A stretch of DNA of 15,774 nucleotides from JABIEQ01 sp964516055 (lineage in GTDB: Bacteria > Patescibacteriota > Patescibacteriia > Magasanikbacterales > UBA922). Where the stretch lies: assembly GCA_964516055.1 (NCBI GenBank), contig CAZEYK010000024.1, positions 1-15,774 on the forward strand. The letters are read 5' to 3'. Below the pieces are notes generated by a model. The model made no database searches. It saw only the letters and a program-made list of their open reading frames with translations, and was not told where the DNA came from. Shown in pieces: positions 1 through 7,273 of this stretch (within the stretch, counting starts at the first letter, position 1; every line of letters begins with the position of its first letter). The position numbers were made by a program, and so were the translations under genes.

Positions 1-249
1 AAGAATTTCCTGATTGATAAACTCGTTAAGATCAATATGTTTCAAACTCGTGGGTTGAATTACCGTAATGCCATGTTTGTCTGCCAATATTTTTACCGGA
101 GGAGATTCTAATATTTTTTTTCTGCCAACAGGTTTATCTGGCCGGGTAACCACAAGGGCAACATCAACAAAAGGACTATCAATAAGTCCTTGTAAAATAA
201 CCGTAGCAAACCGGTGTGTCCCAAAAAAAACGACAGATATTTTGTTCAT
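1..249 (-). CDS. fmt: Methionyl-tRNA formyltransferase, N-terminal part (partial)
   Basis: Formylates the amino group of methionyl-initiator tRNA using 10-formyl-tetrahydrofolate in the cytoplasm. Only the first 83 codons lie in the window; the frame is open to base 1. The visible part is the start of the Rossmann-like formyl-transfer domain: strand 1 ISVVFFGT (residues 4-11), strand 2 ending in VVTRPDKPVGRKK (33-45), then SPPVK (49-53), matching the family pattern FFGTPEFA...VTQPDRPAGRGKK...SPVK. The usual PE after FFGT is HR here (FFGTHRFA). The catalytic Asn-His-Asp residues lie outside the window. The ATG at 249 gives the exact family N-terminus and has no Shine-Dalgarno. It is 42 bases downstream of def, as expected for a priA-def-fmt cluster. 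Confidence 0.93.
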   Translation of the reverse strand, partial: MNKISVVFFGTHRFATVILQGLIDSPFVDVALVVTRPDKPVGRKKILESPPVKILADKHGITVIQPTSLKHIDLNEFINQEIL

Positions 250-263
250 ATATAGTGCGTACA

Positions 264-278
264 ATACGGAAGCCGTAT
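264..278 (-). other. Small perfect stem-loop between def and fmt
   Basis: Perfect 6-bp inverted repeat ATACGG/CCGTAT around a 3-base loop, inside the 42-base gap between the def stop and the fmt start. There is no T tract, so it is not a terminator. It could shape the fmt leader or protect the mRNA between the two genes, or be chance. Confidence 0.3.
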
Positions 279-291
279 CTTATTTGTCTCG

Positions 292-804
292 TTAATCAAT
301 ATCGTAAATATCCTTTGCTTTCTCAATAAAAAGCACTCCATGCAAATGATCAATTTCGTGTTGAATAACTCGAGCAAAAAATTGATGAGCATCAAAAACA
401 AGTTCATTACCAAAACGATCCAAGCATTCCACACGGATTACCGTTGATCGTTTTACTTTTCCAAATGTTTTTGGGATAGAAAGACAGCCTTCCGTATCCC
501 AGGCAGTCCTTCTATTTAATCGATGCCATGTAGGGTTAACAAGCACTAAATCTTCAGTAAGAGAAATAGATCCTTTACGGACAGAAATTTTTTTGGTAAA
601 GGCCTCATTGCCAATGATACAGGCTTGCGTTAATACGCCCACTTGTGGTCCTGCAATACCAATACCATTTGAATAATGCATTGTTGCTATCATTGCTTGA
701 AACCATTCTTGCGTCTTTACCTCTTTGAGCGTATCAGAAACAACAGGGGTACACTCCTGTTGTAAAATGGAAGGATTAGGATGAGTAATAATATCTAACA
801 TCAT
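292..804 (-). CDS. def: Peptide deformylase
   Basis: Metalloenzyme that removes the N-formyl group from nascent proteins, the counterpart of Fmt encoded just downstream. All three family motifs are present in 170 aa, the usual length: motif 1 GIGIAGPQVG (47-56; a Gly replaces the second Ala of the common GLAAPQ), motif 2 EGCLS (105-109) with metal ligand Cys107, and motif 3 QHEIDH (148-153) with ligands His149 and His153 and catalytic Glu150. The start ATG at 804 overlaps the priA stop (ATGA at 801-804), indicating translational coupling. A second ATG follows directly, so the start could be one codon later. No Shine-Dalgarno is visible. It should be functional. Confidence 0.97.
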   Translation of the reverse strand: MMLDIITHPNPSILQQECTPVVSDTLKEVKTQEWFQAMIATMHYSNGIGIAGPQVGVLTQACIIGNEAFTKKISVRKGSISLTEDLVLVNPTWHRLNRRTAWDTEGCLSIPKTFGKVKRSTVIRVECLDRFGNELVFDAHQFFARVIQHEIDHLHGVLFIEKAKDIYDID

Positions 805-2657
805 GGAGATAATAATGAATGCGGTCGTGGATCAATACGCCACGTTGCTGGAAAAAATTGGTTCAGCCATACAAGGTCTTCTTGCCATGTATCCGGCTGA
901 AATGTTGCCCGCATCACAAACCAAAATTTTCGTCGAAAAAACTGAGGATGCATAACAATAGGCATTGTAAGCGTAATAGTTTTTTGATGTGTTGTCAATT
1001 GATGACAAAGTTGTTCATACATCCGCATTGCCCCTTGTTTTGCCAACAAAAAATCGGTATCACCATAAAAATAGCGCGCAACATACGTATATGGTGGTTG
1101 TTCTAATCCTTTACGAAAAAAAAGATCCATACGGTAAAATCGCTCTGGTTCACAAAGCGATCGGACAACAAGATGATACGGATCAAATGTTTGAATAAAA
1201 AACGCACTCGTCGGTTCACGATAAAACTGTGCGCGTTGTATCTCATGCCACACCTGTTCATTTGCGGTACGTTCTGGACGAGCAAGTTGCAATCCTAAAG
1301 ACAAAAAAGAAATAACCGACGTCTGTTGCCATCGAACATAAGAAAACGCGCGTGAGGTTCCCACAATGATACGTCGTCCTTCCGAGGACATAAAATCAAC
1401 AGCCCCCGTATTTCCATCAATATGATAAATAGTAGTGGCATCAATGCCAGAAGCAACAAGTTCTTCTACCACGGCATTCGTTCCCACCCCAGACAAAGAA
1501 ATAGCCAAAGACTGACAGGCAGGGCATTGCACAATCATAGGATCATACACACTACAGTAATGACAGCGCAATTGTTTTTGCTTCTTATAATAAATAAGTG
1601 GCAATGAGCAACTTGGGCAGATTGATATATAGCCACAGTCTTGGCAATGTACGGCAGTAGCATCACCTTTTCGGGGAATATATAAAAAAACATCCTCAGT
1701 AGTAGACAACACTGCATCCATAACCACATCAGATAAAATACGATAATTTCCGCCTTTCCGTTCATTTTTCATATTTACCAAGGTAGGTGGATTGGCAAAC
1801 GGATCAACAGAAAAATGCGTACCATCCCAGCTACGTTTATGGACACCATAATAGGAAGAAATACTAGGGGAATAGGACACATACTCAATAGCTGCCCCAT
1901 AGATACTCGGAAACATACTCACCACATCTTTCACATGAAAGCGTGGTGTTTGATCCCAATGTTTATGGTTTTCTCGTTCTTCATAATCAACAATAACCGT
2001 ATCAAGGTGAAAAAAGGGCAAAAAGACTACCCCACGTGTACCCACAATAACGCGCACCTCACCGTTTCGAATACGTAGCCAAGTTTCAAACTGTTCTTTT
2101 ACCGACAGCTCACTATGCCATACCGCAATGTCTTGTTGTGGAATATCAGCAAGCAAGGAAACAACTTCATCAATAAGCGATTGTTCAGGCACAACAATTA
2201 ATGTATATCCATTGATCCGTTGTTGTAGCATCTCCCCATGTTCATGAGAAGATGTATATCGACTACAAGAAATAGTGTGTGTCTTTGAGTTTTTAATGAC
2301 TGGCTTTTTTGGTGCAATCTGTATTGTTTTTAATTTCCTTTTTTGGAGTGGTAATATAGATATTTTCAATAACGATCCTAGCGCCATGCCGTACCACTGA
2401 GCAAACCGCATATACATTTTGAGTTGGTGCACCATATACACCGGTTCATCACACACAATGCTATCAAGTAGCTTTGTTTCTTGCACCACCGAGGTATCAT
2501 CAAAAGAGATAATAATACCAAACACAACCCCTTTACGAAGGGGTATCATAACCAATTGCCCAACACAAACACGACCAACGTATTCCTCTGGGACAAGATA
2601 ATCAAACACATGTAAATTGGAGGGTAACCTGGTCAGCGGTGCAATTTTAGCAATCAT
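801..2657 (-). CDS. priA: Replication restart protein PriA, helicase motifs degenerate
   Basis: PriA recognises stalled forks and starts reloading of the replicative helicase. The 618-aa protein shows the N-terminal 3'-end DNA-binding domain (about 5-55; FDYLVP, then GQLVMIPLRKGVVFGIII), a RecA-like core with the retained motif GTRGVVFLPF (206-215), and the zinc region with all eight cysteines (338, 341, 347, 350, 365, 368, 378, 381). It ends in a normal C-terminal domain (about 515-618, QPPYTYVAR to RIDP). The Walker A motif expected near 128-142 (GxTGSGKTE) is absent, with ISCSRYTSSHEHGE in its place. The DEEH box is DYEE (224-227), GSATPS is SYSPS (261-265), and the QxxGRAGR motif VI is replaced around 470-480. 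It is therefore very likely unable to hydrolyse ATP, as proposed for actinobacterial PriA, but conserved as a structural protein. First gene of priA-def-fmt; no Shine-Dalgarno. Confidence 0.93.
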   Translation of the reverse strand: MIAKIAPLTRLPSNLHVFDYLVPEEYVGRVCVGQLVMIPLRKGVVFGIIISFDDTSVVQETKLLDSIVCDEPVYMVHQLKMYMRFAQWYGMALGSLLKISILPLQKRKLKTIQIAPKKPVIKNSKTHTISCSRYTSSHEHGEMLQQRINGYTLIVVPEQSLIDEVVSLLADIPQQDIAVWHSELSVKEQFETWLRIRNGEVRVIVGTRGVVFLPFFHLDTVIVDYEERENHKHWDQTPRFHVKDVVSMFPSIYGAAIEYVSYSPSISSYYGVHKRSWDGTHFSVDPFANPPTLVNMKNERKGGNYRILSDVVMDAVLSTTEDVFLYIPRKGDATAVHCQDCGYISICPSCSLPLIYYKKQKQLRCHYCSVYDPMIVQCPACQSLAISLSGVGTNAVVEELVASGIDATTIYHIDGNTGAVDFMSSEGRRIIVGTSRAFSYVRWQQTSVISFLSLGLQLARPERTANEQVWHEIQRAQFYREPTSAFFIQTFDPYHLVVRSLCEPERFYRMDLFFRKGLEQPPYTYVARYFYGDTDFLLAKQGAMRMYEQLCHQLTTHQKTITLTMPIVMHPQFFRRKFWFVMRATFQPDTWQEDLVWLNQFFPATWRIDPRPHSLLSP

Positions 2658-2698
2658 AAGGGGATAGAGAACTTTCCTACATACTACCGTTTTTGCAG

Positions 2699-2731
2699 AA
2701 AAAACAAAACACAGGATAATACCTGTGTTTT
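2699..2731 (-). terminator. Rho-independent terminator after the LigB/MEMO-like gene
   Basis: Perfect 10-bp stem AAAACACAGG/CCTGTGTTTT (2706-2715 and 2722-2731) with a 6-base loop. On the minus strand the stem is followed by G and six T (complement of 2699-2704). It lies 19 bases past the stop of the 2751-3542 gene and separates that transcript from priA. Confidence 0.88.
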
Positions 2732-2750
2732 ATAGAGATAAAATAAAACA

Positions 2751-3542
2751 CTAGAATGAAAAATTTCCCGTCAAATAGCCCACCCCATAAGGGGCTTCAT
2801 ATGCATAGGTTTTAAACGAAAAATGCATATGTTGTAATACCCCTAAAAGCATCAAAATAGTCCGATACGCACACGCATCTGCACCATCCACAATTGCAGG
2901 ATCCATAGCAATAATACTAGGCAAATTCCCCGCTTCAAGCAACTGGATTAGGGTTTCATCAAATACCTTAGCATTGGGATTAAAACCACCAGGAGAGTCA
3001 GGGGATAATTTATGGGACAGATCACCTGAGGCGATTATGGCCACACGTTTATCTTGTTCCATAACAATATCTTTGAGCAATTCTCCATACGCTAAATGAT
3101 CTTCACGACTCAATCCACTAAATCCTGCTGGCAAAATTTTTACATCAGGAAGATGCTCAGTAAGATAATAAAGAGGGACAGAAGAACCATGATCCAATTT
3201 TTCATTACTTACGAGTCGGACAGCAATATTTTTTAAATGGCTTTCATGACTAATATTTGCTGCTAAATCAGGAATTCCTTTCCATTCTCGCTTTGTTTCA
3301 AAATCACCAAATTCATCAAATCCCGACACATAGTGTGTATGGGCATTTACGGCAAATGAATCATCAAATAAACTTCCATGTGGAGTAAACAACAACACAA
3401 CATCTGCCTTCGCCAGATACAAATCTTGCTCAAGTTGTTTGAGCGCGTCAACAGTTTTTTGTAGTTCAGCTGTCTTTTCCTTTCCAATGGATGGGATAAG
3501 AAGCGGGGAGTGGGGGACTACACCAGCAAAGCAAAGGGACAT
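2751..3542 (-). CDS. LigB/MEMO-superfamily protein (class III extradiol dioxygenase-like)
   Basis: Resembles the LigB-like proteins found as the N-terminal part of AmmeMemoRadiSam system protein A. Superfamily motifs, numbered from a TTG two codons upstream of the chosen ATG: VVPHSPLL with His13, FTPHG with His57, DHGSSVPLYYL with His120, IASGDLSH with His179, and YEAPYGVGYL with Glu251 near the end. His13, His57 and Glu251 match the iron-binding triad of LigB, so a metal site is likely; the substrate is unknown. No radical-SAM or AMMECR1 domain is present in the protein or elsewhere in the window. The ATG at 3542 was chosen over TTG at 3548 because neither has a Shine-Dalgarno and the ATG gives the usual N-terminus (263 aa). 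It lies 58 bases after the S11 peptidase gene, probably on the same transcript, and a terminator follows. Confidence 0.85.
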   Translation of the reverse strand: MSLCFAGVVPHSPLLIPSIGKEKTAELQKTVDALKQLEQDLYLAKADVVLLFTPHGSLFDDSFAVNAHTHYVSGFDEFGDFETKREWKGIPDLAANISHESHLKNIAVRLVSNEKLDHGSSVPLYYLTEHLPDVKILPAGFSGLSREDHLAYGELLKDIVMEQDKRVAIIASGDLSHKLSPDSPGGFNPNAKVFDETLIQLLEAGNLPSIIAMDPAIVDGADACAYRTILMLLGVLQHMHFSFKTYAYEAPYGVGYLTGNFSF

Positions 3543-3600
3543 AAACAAAAAGAGAAAAGAATAATTAATTTATATTACTATAGCACAGAAAAAATAGTTC

Positions 3601-5877
3601 CTACAAATTTGTCACAGCATAACGAGCGAGTGATTCAGGGGCATCAAATTTATTGGTATATTCAGGATTTCCCATCGTAATGATAACAAACTGTTTCCCA
3701 TCAGAAGGACGTTCAATAAGCATAGCCAAACAAGTACCAGATTCCCACAAATAGCCAGTCTTACTTGCAAGAATATCAAACGGAAGATTTGTTTTCTTTA
3801 ATAATGCATTGGTATGTGTATCAAAATGGTGAGGCATATTATCAAGATCAACCAGCTCATCATAATCATAAGAAGGATCATTCATGTATTTTCGTAAAGT
3901 TTTGTTGGTAATAGCATGTGAAAAAAGAGACAAATAATCACGTGGTGTACTAAGATTATCTATTTCCACACCTGCAGGATCAACAAAAGAGGTATTATCA
4001 AGTCCCCATTCCTTTGCTTGTGTATTCATGCCAGCCACAAACTCGCTATCAGAAGCAGTTACCTCCGATGCCAACATGCGAGCAGGAGTATTTAATGAAG
4101 AAACCAAAAGGGAAAATAATAGATCACTATTTCTAAACTTTTCTCCATTTACCGTACGAAAATGATGATAAAGTGCTTGATGACGAGCGGCGTCATAGGT
4201 TACGGTACCATTCAAATTCAATCCTTCCTTCAATAAATAATATCCAGTCATTACTTTGGTAAGTGAAGCCATGGGACGCTGATAGTCAACATTTTTTCCT
4301 TTCAAAATTTCACCAGTATCATAATCAGCAATAACATACGCTTCAACGTCAGGAAGTAAGTCAGTGCCAATAAATTTACGTTCAGCCGCTGGCGTACGGA
4401 CAAGATAATCAAGAACATCATTACTCGTATTTTGAGGATCATCTGTGCTGCTATCAGCAATGTTTATATCTTTCGTTAAATCACTTGATGCATTATTTAC
4501 CTGTTCAGACGTACGAATATATAATGGTTCCCCTCTATCAAATAGTGATCCTACTACACTATTTGTCCATATCACTTGATTCCATTTATAACCAAGCCCC
4601 AGGAATACTTCAGCAGAAGCAATATGACGTTTTTTTCCATGGTCAACTACGTAAACTTCGTTATATCCTTTTACCCCAAATAGCGTTCCATCCTGAAATT
4701 TAATTGGGGTACCTTCTGTATAATCTTTCAATACGGAGAGAGGCACTGTTTCAGGAGTTAAATTTGGAAAATTTGCTTTTGCAATGGCCGGATCATATAG
4801 AGGATGAAAAGTATCTTGCTTCAAATAATAAAGACTACCAGGATCTTCTTTAAAGGACACCAATTTTCCGGTAACGGATTGAATCTCCGCAGTGATCACT
4901 TCAGGGCTAATCGTAAACCCTTTCAAATCAGAAGAAGAAATATCAATCATTTCATCTGGATTGAATCCTAAATATTTCACTACGGATTCACTCTTAAACT
5001 TCCGTAACACATCATAATCTAACAAATAAAAATCACTGCCATTCCGTAAAATTGCATAATTAGGAAGAGTAATGGCCGTACTTTCTTCATAGCGAAGCAA
5101 TTCAGAAGAAGGAACTGTGATTATTCGTGATGGATCAAATCGTGTCACAAGAGCGCTCATGCTTTTAAATGGCCGACGTTTTCCATCTTGAATTAAATAC
5201 ACGGTGGAATCATTTGCTGTTTTAATAAGAGATCCTTCTGTATATGTTTGATCAAACCATGCTTGCCAGAGTTTCCAAAAATTTTCATTTCCCTGAATAT
5301 GTGGCGTATAGGTATACAAAAATCCGGTAGCATCACTTTCAGGACGAATAGCCTCACCGCTCACTGTATAGGTTTTTCCTTCTTGTTTGATCCAACTTTC
5401 TGAATTTTTGTGATCATAATACCACCGCATAATGCCCACGGCACTATCCAGCTGTTTCCCAAATCCTTTATTTCTCAAATACGTGTCACAAGTCCAGCCA
5501 CAACCATCAGTAATTCCATACCCCGTCGCACCATCCAATTTTTTCTGAGAGGGGCTTTTATCCGTAATAAGGCTTTGTTCTTTTTGCAGTTTTACCAAGG
5601 CATATTTGGGATTGATTTCGTACATTTTTGCTGCTTGATAAATAATATCTGCCACAGAACGTTTTTTCCCTACATAGTCTTCAATCCGTAAGGTAGCCAA
5701 ATAGCCTCCCTTATCTTCAAGAAAAGACTGAATATCAGAGACATTCATACTCTGCCAATCTTGGAGTTCTTCGTCAGAAATGAGAAAATTTGGATTAAAC
5801 TCAGCCGCCGCAAACACGCTCGAAGGGGCTAAAAAAACGCTAAATATAACAAGTAATGTAAGTATTGATGGTTTCAT
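3601..5877 (-). CDS. Secreted multidomain S11 D-Ala-D-Ala carboxypeptidase with lysozyme-like N-terminal region
   Basis: A 758-aa exported protein. Signal peptide 1-23 (hydrophobic core TLLVIFSVFLA, cleavage after VFA). Residues about 26-210 resemble the lysozyme/transglycosylase-like module of surface proteins (MNVSDIQSFLEDKG, then INPKYALVKLQKEQSLI with candidate catalytic Glu100, then GATGYGI); an inserted Cys126/Cys130 pair could form a disulfide. Residues about 215-458 hold four diverged surface repeats; the clearest share a VY(L/V)x2DxGKxR core (226-235 and 408-417). Residues about 500-758 are the S11 penicillin-binding domain with SLTK (Ser538, Lys541), SLN (594-596) and KTG (706-708), all intact. 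It should trim the terminal D-Ala of peptidoglycan stem peptides outside the membrane; no C-terminal anchor is evident. No Shine-Dalgarno. Catalytic activity of the N-terminal module is uncertain. Confidence 0.92.
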   Translation of the reverse strand: MKPSILTLLVIFSVFLAPSSVFAAAEFNPNFLISDEELQDWQSMNVSDIQSFLEDKGGYLATLRIEDYVGKKRSVADIIYQAAKMYEINPKYALVKLQKEQSLITDKSPSQKKLDGATGYGITDGCGWTCDTYLRNKGFGKQLDSAVGIMRWYYDHKNSESWIKQEGKTYTVSGEAIRPESDATGFLYTYTPHIQGNENFWKLWQAWFDQTYTEGSLIKTANDSTVYLIQDGKRRPFKSMSALVTRFDPSRIITVPSSELLRYEESTAITLPNYAILRNGSDFYLLDYDVLRKFKSESVVKYLGFNPDEMIDISSSDLKGFTISPEVITAEIQSVTGKLVSFKEDPGSLYYLKQDTFHPLYDPAIAKANFPNLTPETVPLSVLKDYTEGTPIKFQDGTLFGVKGYNEVYVVDHGKKRHIASAEVFLGLGYKWNQVIWTNSVVGSLFDRGEPLYIRTSEQVNNASSDLTKDINIADSSTDDPQNTSNDVLDYLVRTPAAERKFIGTDLLPDVEAYVIADYDTGEILKGKNVDYQRPMASLTKVMTGYYLLKEGLNLNGTVTYDAARHQALYHHFRTVNGEKFRNSDLLFSLLVSSLNTPARMLASEVTASDSEFVAGMNTQAKEWGLDNTSFVDPAGVEIDNLSTPRDYLSLFSHAITNKTLRKYMNDPSYDYDELVDLDNMPHHFDTHTNALLKKTNLPFDILASKTGYLWESGTCLAMLIERPSDGKQFVIITMGNPEYTNKFDAPESLARYAVTNL

Positions 5878-5892
5878 ACGTCAAGATAATTA

Positions 5893-5907
5893 AGTATAGA
5901 TACTATA
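5893..5907 (-). promoter_or_regulatory. Possible -10 elements for the S11 peptidase gene
   Basis: On the minus strand, TATAGT (5907-5902) and TATACT (5898-5893) lie 24 and 15 bases before the ATG at 5877. No good -35 box is seen at 16-18 bases from either. The two boxes form the inverted repeat TATAG-ATA-CTATA (5895-5907), which could also be an operator. Confidence 0.4.
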
Positions 5908-5935
5908 GCAAAAAACGATAAAAGAAGAAAGAGAC

Positions 5936-5964
5936 TTGACAAATAAACACAAGCAACGTAGAAT
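5936..5964 (+). promoter_or_regulatory. Strong sigma70-type promoter for the small-protein operon
   Basis: Consensus -35 TTGACA (5936-5941), 17-base spacer, and -10 TAGAAT (5959-5964), one mismatch from TATAAT. It points at the gene starting at 6006, giving a leader of roughly 35 bases. It is the best -35/-10 combination in the window and suggests high expression. Confidence 0.85.
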
Positions 5965-5994
5965 GATCTGTTTATCGTAAGTATTAACAACAAC

Positions 5995-6000
5995 GGAGGG
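5995..6000 (+). promoter_or_regulatory. Strong Shine-Dalgarno, unusual for this window
   Basis: GGAGGG sits 5 bases before the ATG at 6006 and fixes that start. Nearly all other genes here have no recognisable Shine-Dalgarno. Confidence 0.85.
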
Positions 6001-6005
6001 AGCCA

Positions 6006-6221
6006 ATGGAAACCTCCATTGCAGTTCTGATGCTCTTTCAAGAGAGCAAGCGGACTGTCATTGTTACGTCCCGATTTGGGGAGAAAACTCAAGAAGTTCT
6101 TGGGCACGTCATCTCCATAGATGAAAATCAAGGAATTATTTTGAAAACTCAGGAAGGTGGATTGCTTATTCGCTTTGCTGATCTCAAAAAAATTCAATTC
6201 GAAAATCGGTTCAAAAGATAA
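6006..6221 (+). CDS. Unrecognised 71-aa protein, possible small beta-barrel
   Basis: I do not recognise this protein. Reality as a gene is supported by a consensus promoter, a GGAGGG site 5 bases before the ATG, and a close downstream partner in the same direction. The 71 residues are nearly neutral (11 Lys/Arg, 9 Asp/Glu) with no signal peptide or membrane segment. The pattern RTVIVTSR (16-23), then GHVISID (33-39), IILKT (44-48) and LLIRFADLKKIQF (53-65) suggests four or five short beta strands, reminiscent of Sm-like or YolD-like barrels that end in a (I/L)xFxDIxxI strand. That fold is inference only. First gene of a two-gene operon; 50 bases separate it from the next start. Confidence 0.72.
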   Translation: METSIAVLMLFQESKRTVIVTSRFGEKTQEVLGHVISIDENQGIILKTQEGGLLIRFADLKKIQFENRFKR

Positions 6222-6256
6222 ACCAAAGCCATCGGCAAGAAGCTGGTGGCAACAAC

Positions 6257-6262
6257 AAGGAG
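6257..6262 (+). promoter_or_regulatory. Shine-Dalgarno of the acidic 70-aa protein
   Basis: AAGGAG ends 9 bases before the ATG at 6272, a normal spacing. Together with the site at 5995 it makes this operon the only part of the window with clear Shine-Dalgarno-led starts. Confidence 0.78.
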
Positions 6263-6271
6263 AAGTCAAGA

Positions 6272-6484
6272 ATGACGGAAGGTAGTTTTAATCCCAATGA
6301 CGACATCACGCAAGAAGTCCCCGTCGTTGATCCGTTTGGAGAAACGGCAGAAATTGATATCGATGAACTGCGAAAGCAGGGAATCGATCCCGATCACGAA
6401 ACGTTTACTGGAGGGACAACACAGGTGATCGACCTCGACGAGCTTCTCGAGCTCGTCGAGCAATGCCGAGAGGCAGTCAACTGA
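6272..6484 (+). CDS. Unrecognised very acidic 70-aa protein
   Basis: I do not recognise this protein. It holds 19 Asp/Glu against 3 Lys/Arg, so it is strongly anionic, with no signal peptide or membrane segment. A short motif is repeated: EIDIDEL (27-33) and VIDLDEL (52-58), the second running into a predicted helix (DLDELLELVEQCREAV). A single Cys65 is present. The coding sequence is GC-rich for this window (108 of 213 bases by hand count, about 51%) and uses many GAC/CTC/GAG codons. Second gene of the operon led by the 6006 gene, with its own Shine-Dalgarno; a strong stem-loop follows the stop. An acidic partner for the upstream protein or a nucleic-acid mimic are possibilities, neither shown. 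Confidence 0.7.
   Translation: MTEGSFNPNDDITQEVPVVDPFGETAEIDIDELRKQGIDPDHETFTGGTTQVIDLDELLELVEQCREAVN
6434..6460 (+). repeat. Perfect 10-bp inverted repeat inside the acidic-protein gene
   Basis: CTCGACGAGC (6434-6443) and GCTCGTCGAG (6451-6460) are exact reverse complements around a 7-base loop, giving a very stable RNA hairpin near the 3' end of the coding region. It may only reflect the DLDELLELVE codons. No T tract follows. Confidence 0.6.
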
Positions 6485-6502
6485 TCCCCCCCGTCATTCC
6501 AC

Positions 6503-6540
6503 AAGCCGCCAGTACACCCACTGGCGGCTTCACTCATTTT
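6503..6540 (+). terminator. Stem-loop terminator of the small-protein operon
   Basis: Perfect 11-bp stem AAGCCGCCAGT/ACTGGCGGCTT (6503-6513 and 6520-6530) with loop ACACCC, starting 19 bases after the stop at 6484. The following CACTCATTTT is a poor T tract, so termination may be partial or the hairpin may protect the 3' end. No other gene lies between it and the rsmI promoter. Confidence 0.72.
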
Positions 6541-6550
6541 ATACGCAAGA

Positions 6551-6578
6551 TTGATTTTTTCTGAAAACCACGTACAAT
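6551..6578 (+). promoter_or_regulatory. rsmI promoter, probably giving a leaderless mRNA
   Basis: -35 TTGATT (6551-6556), 16-base spacer, -10 TACAAT (6573-6578). The rsmI ATG begins at 6588, nine bases after the -10 box, about where transcription should start. The transcript would have almost no 5' leader, which agrees with the lack of a Shine-Dalgarno. Confidence 0.68.
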
Positions 6579-6587
6579 CTGTACTAT

Positions 6588-7262
6588 ATGCAAACAGGAA
6601 CCCTCTACATCGTTGCCACTCCCATTGGGAATCTTGGCGACATCACCATTCGCGTCATCGACACGCTCAAAGCCGTCGATGTTATTTTATGTGAAGATAC
6701 TCGCGTCACCCAAAAATTGCTCAATCATTTTGATATCAAAACCAAAACACTTAGCTACCACCAACACAGCGACGACAAAAAAGTAACAGAAATTCAGCAG
6801 TTACTTGAACAAGGAAAACATCTTGCACTCGTCACAGACGCTGGAACACCAGGAATCAGTGATCCTGGGAATTTACTTATCAATCAGCTGCAAGCAGCCA
6901 TACCAGAGCTTGTGGTTGTTCCCATCCCTGGTGCTTCCGCCGTAATCACCGCCTTATCAATTTCTGGTCTTCCAACAGATAAATTTTTGTTCCTCGGATT
7001 TCCTCCACACAAAAATAAACGAAAAAAATTCTTTCAAGAAGTGGCAGACAGCAAACACACAGTAGTATTCTACGAATCAAACCATCGCATAGAAAAAGCC
7101 ATAAAAAATCTTGAAGAAGTCCTGGGTAATGAGAAACAAATTTGTATTTGCCGCGAACTCACCAAAAAATTTGAAACAATCTACCGCGGAACAATCTTGG
7201 AAATTATAAAAATGGATATTTCCCAAAAAGGGGAGTTTGTGGTGGTGGTAAGTACGTCGTGA
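6588..7262 (+). CDS. rsmI: 16S rRNA (cytidine(1402)-2'-O)-methyltransferase
   Basis: Uses SAM to 2'-O-methylate C1402 in the decoding centre of 16S rRNA. It belongs to the tetrapyrrole-methylase fold, and all family motifs are visible: ATPIGNLGDIT (10-20), CEDTR (35-39), TDAGTPGISDPG (83-94), PIPGASA (112-118), FYESNHR (161-167) and RELTKKFE (189-196). At 224 aa it ends right after the GEFVVVV strand (215-221), so it lacks the roughly 50-residue C-terminal extension of the E. coli enzyme (286 aa); the catalytic fold is complete. The stop TGA is followed directly by in-frame TAG. It is likely translated from a leaderless transcript and may share its transcript with downstream genes, since no T-tract terminator follows. 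Confidence 0.96.
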   Translation: MQTGTLYIVATPIGNLGDITIRVIDTLKAVDVILCEDTRVTQKLLNHFDIKTKTLSYHQHSDDKKVTEIQQLLEQGKHLALVTDAGTPGISDPGNLLINQLQAAIPELVVVPIPGASAVITALSISGLPTDKFLFLGFPPHKNKRKKFFQEVADSKHTVVFYESNHRIEKAIKNLEEVLGNEKQICICRELTKKFETIYRGTILEIIKMDISQKGEFVVVVSTS

Positions 7263-7273
7263 TAGGTGATGAA

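Noticed and set aside
68..295. Plus-strand open frame near the left edge
   Set aside because: It is antisense to fmt, whose sequence is clearly recognisable on the minus strand.
3543..3548. TTG start at 3548 for the LigB/MEMO-like gene
   Set aside because: The ATG two codons later gives the usual family N-terminus, and neither start has a ribosome binding site to favour the rarer codon.
5874..6269. Open frame on the minus strand opposite the small-protein operon
   Set aside because: It lies antisense to a gene with a consensus promoter and strong Shine-Dalgarno, covers that promoter, and has a low-complexity hydrophobic C-terminus with no recognisable motif.
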